From Cohnella fermenti (GTDB lineage Bacteria; Bacillota; Bacilli; Paenibacillales; Paenibacillaceae), in NCBI RefSeq assembly GCF_004801405.1, contig NZ_SSOB01000054.1, positions 1 to 57,999 of the forward strand: a DNA stretch of 57,999 bases. The letters run 5' to 3'. The notes below the pieces were generated by a model. That model made no database searches. It was not told where the DNA came from and saw nothing but the letters and a program-made list of their open reading frames with translations. Each line of letters begins with the position of its first letter. The first letter of the stretch is position 1. The position numbers were made by a program, and so were the translations under genes. This document shows positions 57,950-57,999 of the stretch, one piece after another.

Positions 57950-57987
57950 TTGCCAATCTTAGCCATTACACGTTATAATTATAACGT
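57950..57987 (+). promoter_or_regulatory. Promoter with an 18-bp palindrome at the right edge
   Basis: TTGCCA (57950-57955), 18 bp, TATAAT (57974-57979). The -10 lies inside a perfect 18-bp palindrome ACGTTATAATTATAACGT (57970-57987). The half ATTATAACGTGGA also occurs at 57892-57904 inside the terminator. In related genomes walR follows here, so this may be the walRK promoter; the gene itself is outside the window. Confidence 0.6.
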
Positions 57988-57999
57988 GGAATGGGGAGA

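Overview
The window is the replication-origin region of a moderately high-GC Firmicute chromosome, most likely Paenibacillaceae (Paenibacillus, Cohnella or a relative). The evidence is the gene order rpmH-rnpA-yidC-khpB-mnmE-mnmG-rsmG-noc-parA-parB on one side of dnaA and dnaA-dnaN-yaaA-recF-remB-gyrB-gyrA on the other, the sporulation genes yyaC and a YheC/YheD gene, ATG/GTG/TTG starts with AGGAGG-type ribosome sites, and a 16S rRNA 5' end starting TTTATGGAGAG. The origin is bipartite, as in Bacillus subtilis. One DnaA-box cluster lies upstream of dnaA. The other lies between dnaA and dnaN, with an A/T-rich unwinding element and a six-unit DnaA-trio. Most genes left of the origin are on the minus strand and most to the right are on the plus strand, so they run with the fork. 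The head-on exceptions are the YheC/YheD gene, yyaC, yjzC, pyk and a whole carbohydrate cluster.

Layout. 1-420: 5' end of an rRNA operon (minus) with leader and promoter. 421-12.1 kb: HD-GYP protein, gyrA, YheC/YheD protein, gyrB, remB, recF, yaaA, dnaN, dnaA and oriC. 12.1-25.4 kb: rpmH to parB with three parS sites, then a desulfurase-like enzyme, DUF4446, yyaC, DUF3343, an MscS channel and DUF951. 25.4-26.8 kb: tRNA-Ser(CGA) followed by two tandem structured units that reuse the tRNA 3' end, a palindrome-array element, and yjzC. 27-28.4 kb: rpsF-ssb-rpsR. 28.4-42 kb: pyk, an AraC regulator, an LCP transferase, a CBS protein, an odd amidohydrolase, a MazG-like protein, DUF2232, gdpP, rplI, dnaB and purA. 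42-55 kb: a minus-strand glycan-use locus (large clan-A-like glycosidase, ABC importer, membrane AraC regulator, GH78 enzyme) with a divergent AraC gene. 55-58 kb: a small membrane protein, an M23 peptidase with LysM and G5 domains and a WalR-like site, a third palindrome-array element, and a promoter firing out of the window.

Most of the genes are housekeeping: initiation, segregation, supercoiling, tRNA modification, translation and c-di-AMP turnover. The two observations that seem least described are non-coding. (1) A ~183 bp intergenic element in three copies (26.04, 28.71 and 57.70 kb). Each copy carries four 16-bp palindromes close to ATGTGAAAAATCACAT, spaced 51-53 bp apart, and each sits beside terminators. 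(2) Two ~196 bp tandem units after tRNA-Ser. Each ends with the last ~20 nt of the tRNA, has its own terminator-like hairpin, and folds into a multi-stem shape supported by a compensatory base pair and GNRA loops. No database search or folding program was run; identifications rest on reading motifs and known gene neighbourhoods.
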